NCBI RefSeq assembly: GCF_003003255.1
Contig: NZ_PVTD01000005.1
Coordinates: 124,001-188,000 of the forward strand
Length of the DNA stretch: 64,000 nucleotides
Direction: 5' to 3'
From: Aliiruegeria haliotis
GTDB taxonomy: Bacteria > Pseudomonadota > Alphaproteobacteria > Rhodobacterales > Rhodobacteraceae
Positions 62,764-64,000 of the stretch are shown piece after piece; position 1 is the first letter of the stretch, and each line of letters begins with the position of its first letter. Position numbers and translations under genes: made by a program. The notes under the pieces are model-generated. The model was not told the origin of the DNA, searched no databases, and saw nothing but the letters and a program-made list of their open reading frames with translations.

Positions 62764-63421
62764 GGTTCGAGGCCAAGGGCGCGAAGTCGGGCGCTGCGTC
62801 AGCAGGGTCGGTCCGGCTGGGCACCGCGACCGTCCGGAGCGCCTTGTCCGCGAACACACGTTCACCAGCAGTGCGGCTTTCGAGCCAGGCGAGTACCATC
62901 GACGTCGGCATCGCCACTGCCAGCCCGACGGCGGTTGTCAGAAGCGCGACCCAGATCCCGCCCGCAAGCAGAGACGGATCCACCGACGAGCCAGCATTCT
63001 GAAGGCTCTGGAACGCTTCGATCATGCCGAGAACCGTGCCGAACAGGCCAAGCAACGGCGCAAGCTGGGCGACAGTGTCGAGAAAACGAAAACCGCGTTC
63101 AAGGCCTGCGAGCGCCAGCCCCGCTTCGGCGTCCAACCGGTCATCCAGTCCGGGCATGTCGCGCTCTTCCATCGCCACCTTCAGAAGTGGAGCCAGGTAG
63201 CTGCGGCTTTCGGCAAGTCGCGTCCGGGCGGTTTGGCGGTCACCTGCATCCCAGGCGGCCAGCGCCTCTGAAAGATGACGGTGGCGACCCACCCCTGAGA
63301 CAGCGAACTGCCAGATCTTGTAGAGAGCGACCCCGAGCGTCAGTACGGAGATCACCAGCAGGATCGCTATGACCGGACCGCCGAGGTTCACAATCTCGCC
63401 GAGCGCGTCGATGGGATTCAT
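62756..63421 (-). CDS. exbB: ExbB/TolQ/MotA proton channel protein
   Basis: A 221-residue membrane protein with three hydrophobic segments: N-terminal TM (about 15-36, VIAILLVISVLTLGVALYKIW), and the paired TM2/TM3 with VAQLAPLLGLFGTVLGMIEAFQ and GIWVALLTTAVGLAVAMPTSMVLAW, the conserved ExbB channel motifs. Short-type ExbB. Its ATG overlaps the preceding periplasmic protein gene by 4 bases. Confidence 0.93.
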   Translation of the reverse strand: MNPIDALGEIVNLGGPVIAILLVISVLTLGVALYKIWQFAVSGVGRHRHLSEALAAWDAGDRQTARTRLAESRSYLAPLLKVAMEERDMPGLDDRLDAEAGLALAGLERGFRFLDTVAQLAPLLGLFGTVLGMIEAFQSLQNAGSSVDPSLLAGGIWVALLTTAVGLAVAMPTSMVLAWLESRTAGERVFADKALRTVAVPSRTDPADAAPDFAPLASNHG

Positions 63422-63852
63422 CCGAGCAACTCCACCGAAAGACGGCTGCCGAGCGAGAGCGACGCATCACAGATGTCGCTTTCGGCGCCGTCGACACGGC
63501 ATGTATTGGCACCATTGATCAGCGCCTGCCCGATGGACTCGCAGGACCTGTCCGGCAGATCGAACTGCCGTACCCGTGGCCGATCGGCTGGCAACTCGCG
63601 GAAATCAAAAAGCGACAGGTTTACCACGCCGCCGGATTGATCGAAGACCACCGCCTCGAATACCACCTTCTCGATGGTCATTCCGGTCCCGTTGCGTGCC
63701 ATGAACGTCAATCGGCACGCGCCGCCCACATCCTGCAATGCGTTCAGTTCCAGATGCAGGGTACGAGGCGTGTCTTCGGCGGACTGAGCCTGTGCCAATG
63801 CCGGCAGCACGCCAGCCAATACAGTTGTCAATGCAAAGAGACGAAACGACAT
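63418..63852 (-). CDS. Periplasmic protein leading the exbB-tonB operon
   Basis: A 144-residue exported protein: signal peptide (1-21, ending AQAQ), then a beta-rich domain (LHLELNALQDVGGACRLTFMARNGTGMTIEKVVFEAVVFDQSGGVV) with four Cys that could form two disulfides (in GACRLTF, DRSCESIG, ANTCRVDG, DICDASL). It reads like a small periplasmic protein conserved in front of exbB in Rhodobacterales. Function unknown; perhaps linked to TonB-dependent uptake. ATG 63852 starts the signal peptide; the frame to 63972 is longer but unlikely. Confidence 0.72.
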   Translation of the reverse strand: MSFRLFALTTVLAGVLPALAQAQSAEDTPRTLHLELNALQDVGGACRLTFMARNGTGMTIEKVVFEAVVFDQSGGVVNLSLFDFRELPADRPRVRQFDLPDRSCESIGQALINGANTCRVDGAESDICDASLSLGSRLSVELLG

Positions 63853-64000
63853 GGGCAGGCTCCTGATTGCTGTTGCCGGAACATCGCGGCCTGAGAAATG
63901 TCGCGAGCGGGTGGACCAAACCCCGCTCGGATATCGCAGACCTTGCCAGATCGGAAGGCCTGCCAACGGCAATGTGATATTGCCGAGCAGCAGCGCAGGC

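Noticed and set aside
63967-63985. 7-bp inverted repeat at the window end as an operator or Fur box
   Set aside because: The sequence does not match a Fur or Irr site and it is short enough to occur by chance; upstream context is cut off.

Overview
The window is a gene-dense, high-GC chromosomal segment with no rRNA, tRNA, CRISPR array, IS element or phage gene that I could recognise. Gene content points to an alphaproteobacterium of the order Rhodobacterales (roseobacter-like): a membrane-anchored CycM-type cytochrome c, a PhyR/NepR/EcfG general stress module, a VPLPA-CTERM protein, a short LOV photoreceptor and several small families typical of that group. The assignment is by gene content and recognised protein style, not by a search.

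Layout. 1-1931: end of an LPS gene set (lptC partial, kdsD) with an RNase D-like exonuclease. 2031-25688: a formate dehydrogenase (FDH) island. Its minus-strand operon runs DUF3305, DUF3306, TorD-like chaperone, small Tat protein, fdhA, fdhB, fdhC, a WD40-cytochrome c protein, a 41-residue peptide, an AAA+ response regulator lacking the GAFTGA loop, and a sensor kinase. Divergent from it lie a large 4Fe-4S protein, then an odd cytochrome c with a TupA-like N-terminus, a DUF6494 protein, an Mrp ATPase, a lipoate-ligase-like protein and a DUF6505 protein. Next come a tungstate transporter (tupB-tupC-tupA) and the cofactor operon fdhD-mobA-mobB-moeA. The genes read as one functional block: metal uptake, cofactor maturation and sulfuration, Tat export, a periplasmic enzyme, electron transfer and its own two-component control. 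The catalytic residue is Cys, not Sec, and the tungstate-type transporter suggests W may be the metal.

25945-43347 is ordinary housekeeping and transport: an ion channel with a zinc ribbon, a VPLPA-CTERM protein, ettA, an L,D-transpeptidase, a thioesterase, yejABEF peptide importer, cycM, pheA, nudC, cpdB and a methyltransferase. 43599-48343 is an apparent operon of a NitT/TauT-type ABC importer with a glucosyl(mannosyl)glycerate-type phosphatase and glycosyltransferase. 48603-52715 holds small secreted proteins (aggregation-factor-like, fasciclin, DUF3047, lipocalin), a short LOV protein, a DUF1328 membrane protein and Dps.

52799-60375 is a general stress response locus: phyR divergent from nepR-ecfG-sensor kinase across a palindromic promoter that reads as an EcfG promoter on both strands. 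I found five more exact or near-neighbour promoter reads of the form GGAAC-N16-CGTT in the same locus or next to it: before a DUF1328 gene, an AI-2E-type transporter, an amidoligase-glutamine amidotransferase pair, and a csbD-led operon. The amidoligase pair under stress control is the best candidate for an undescribed system. 60847-63852 is an exbB-exbD-exbD-tonB energy-transduction operon led by a small periplasmic protein.
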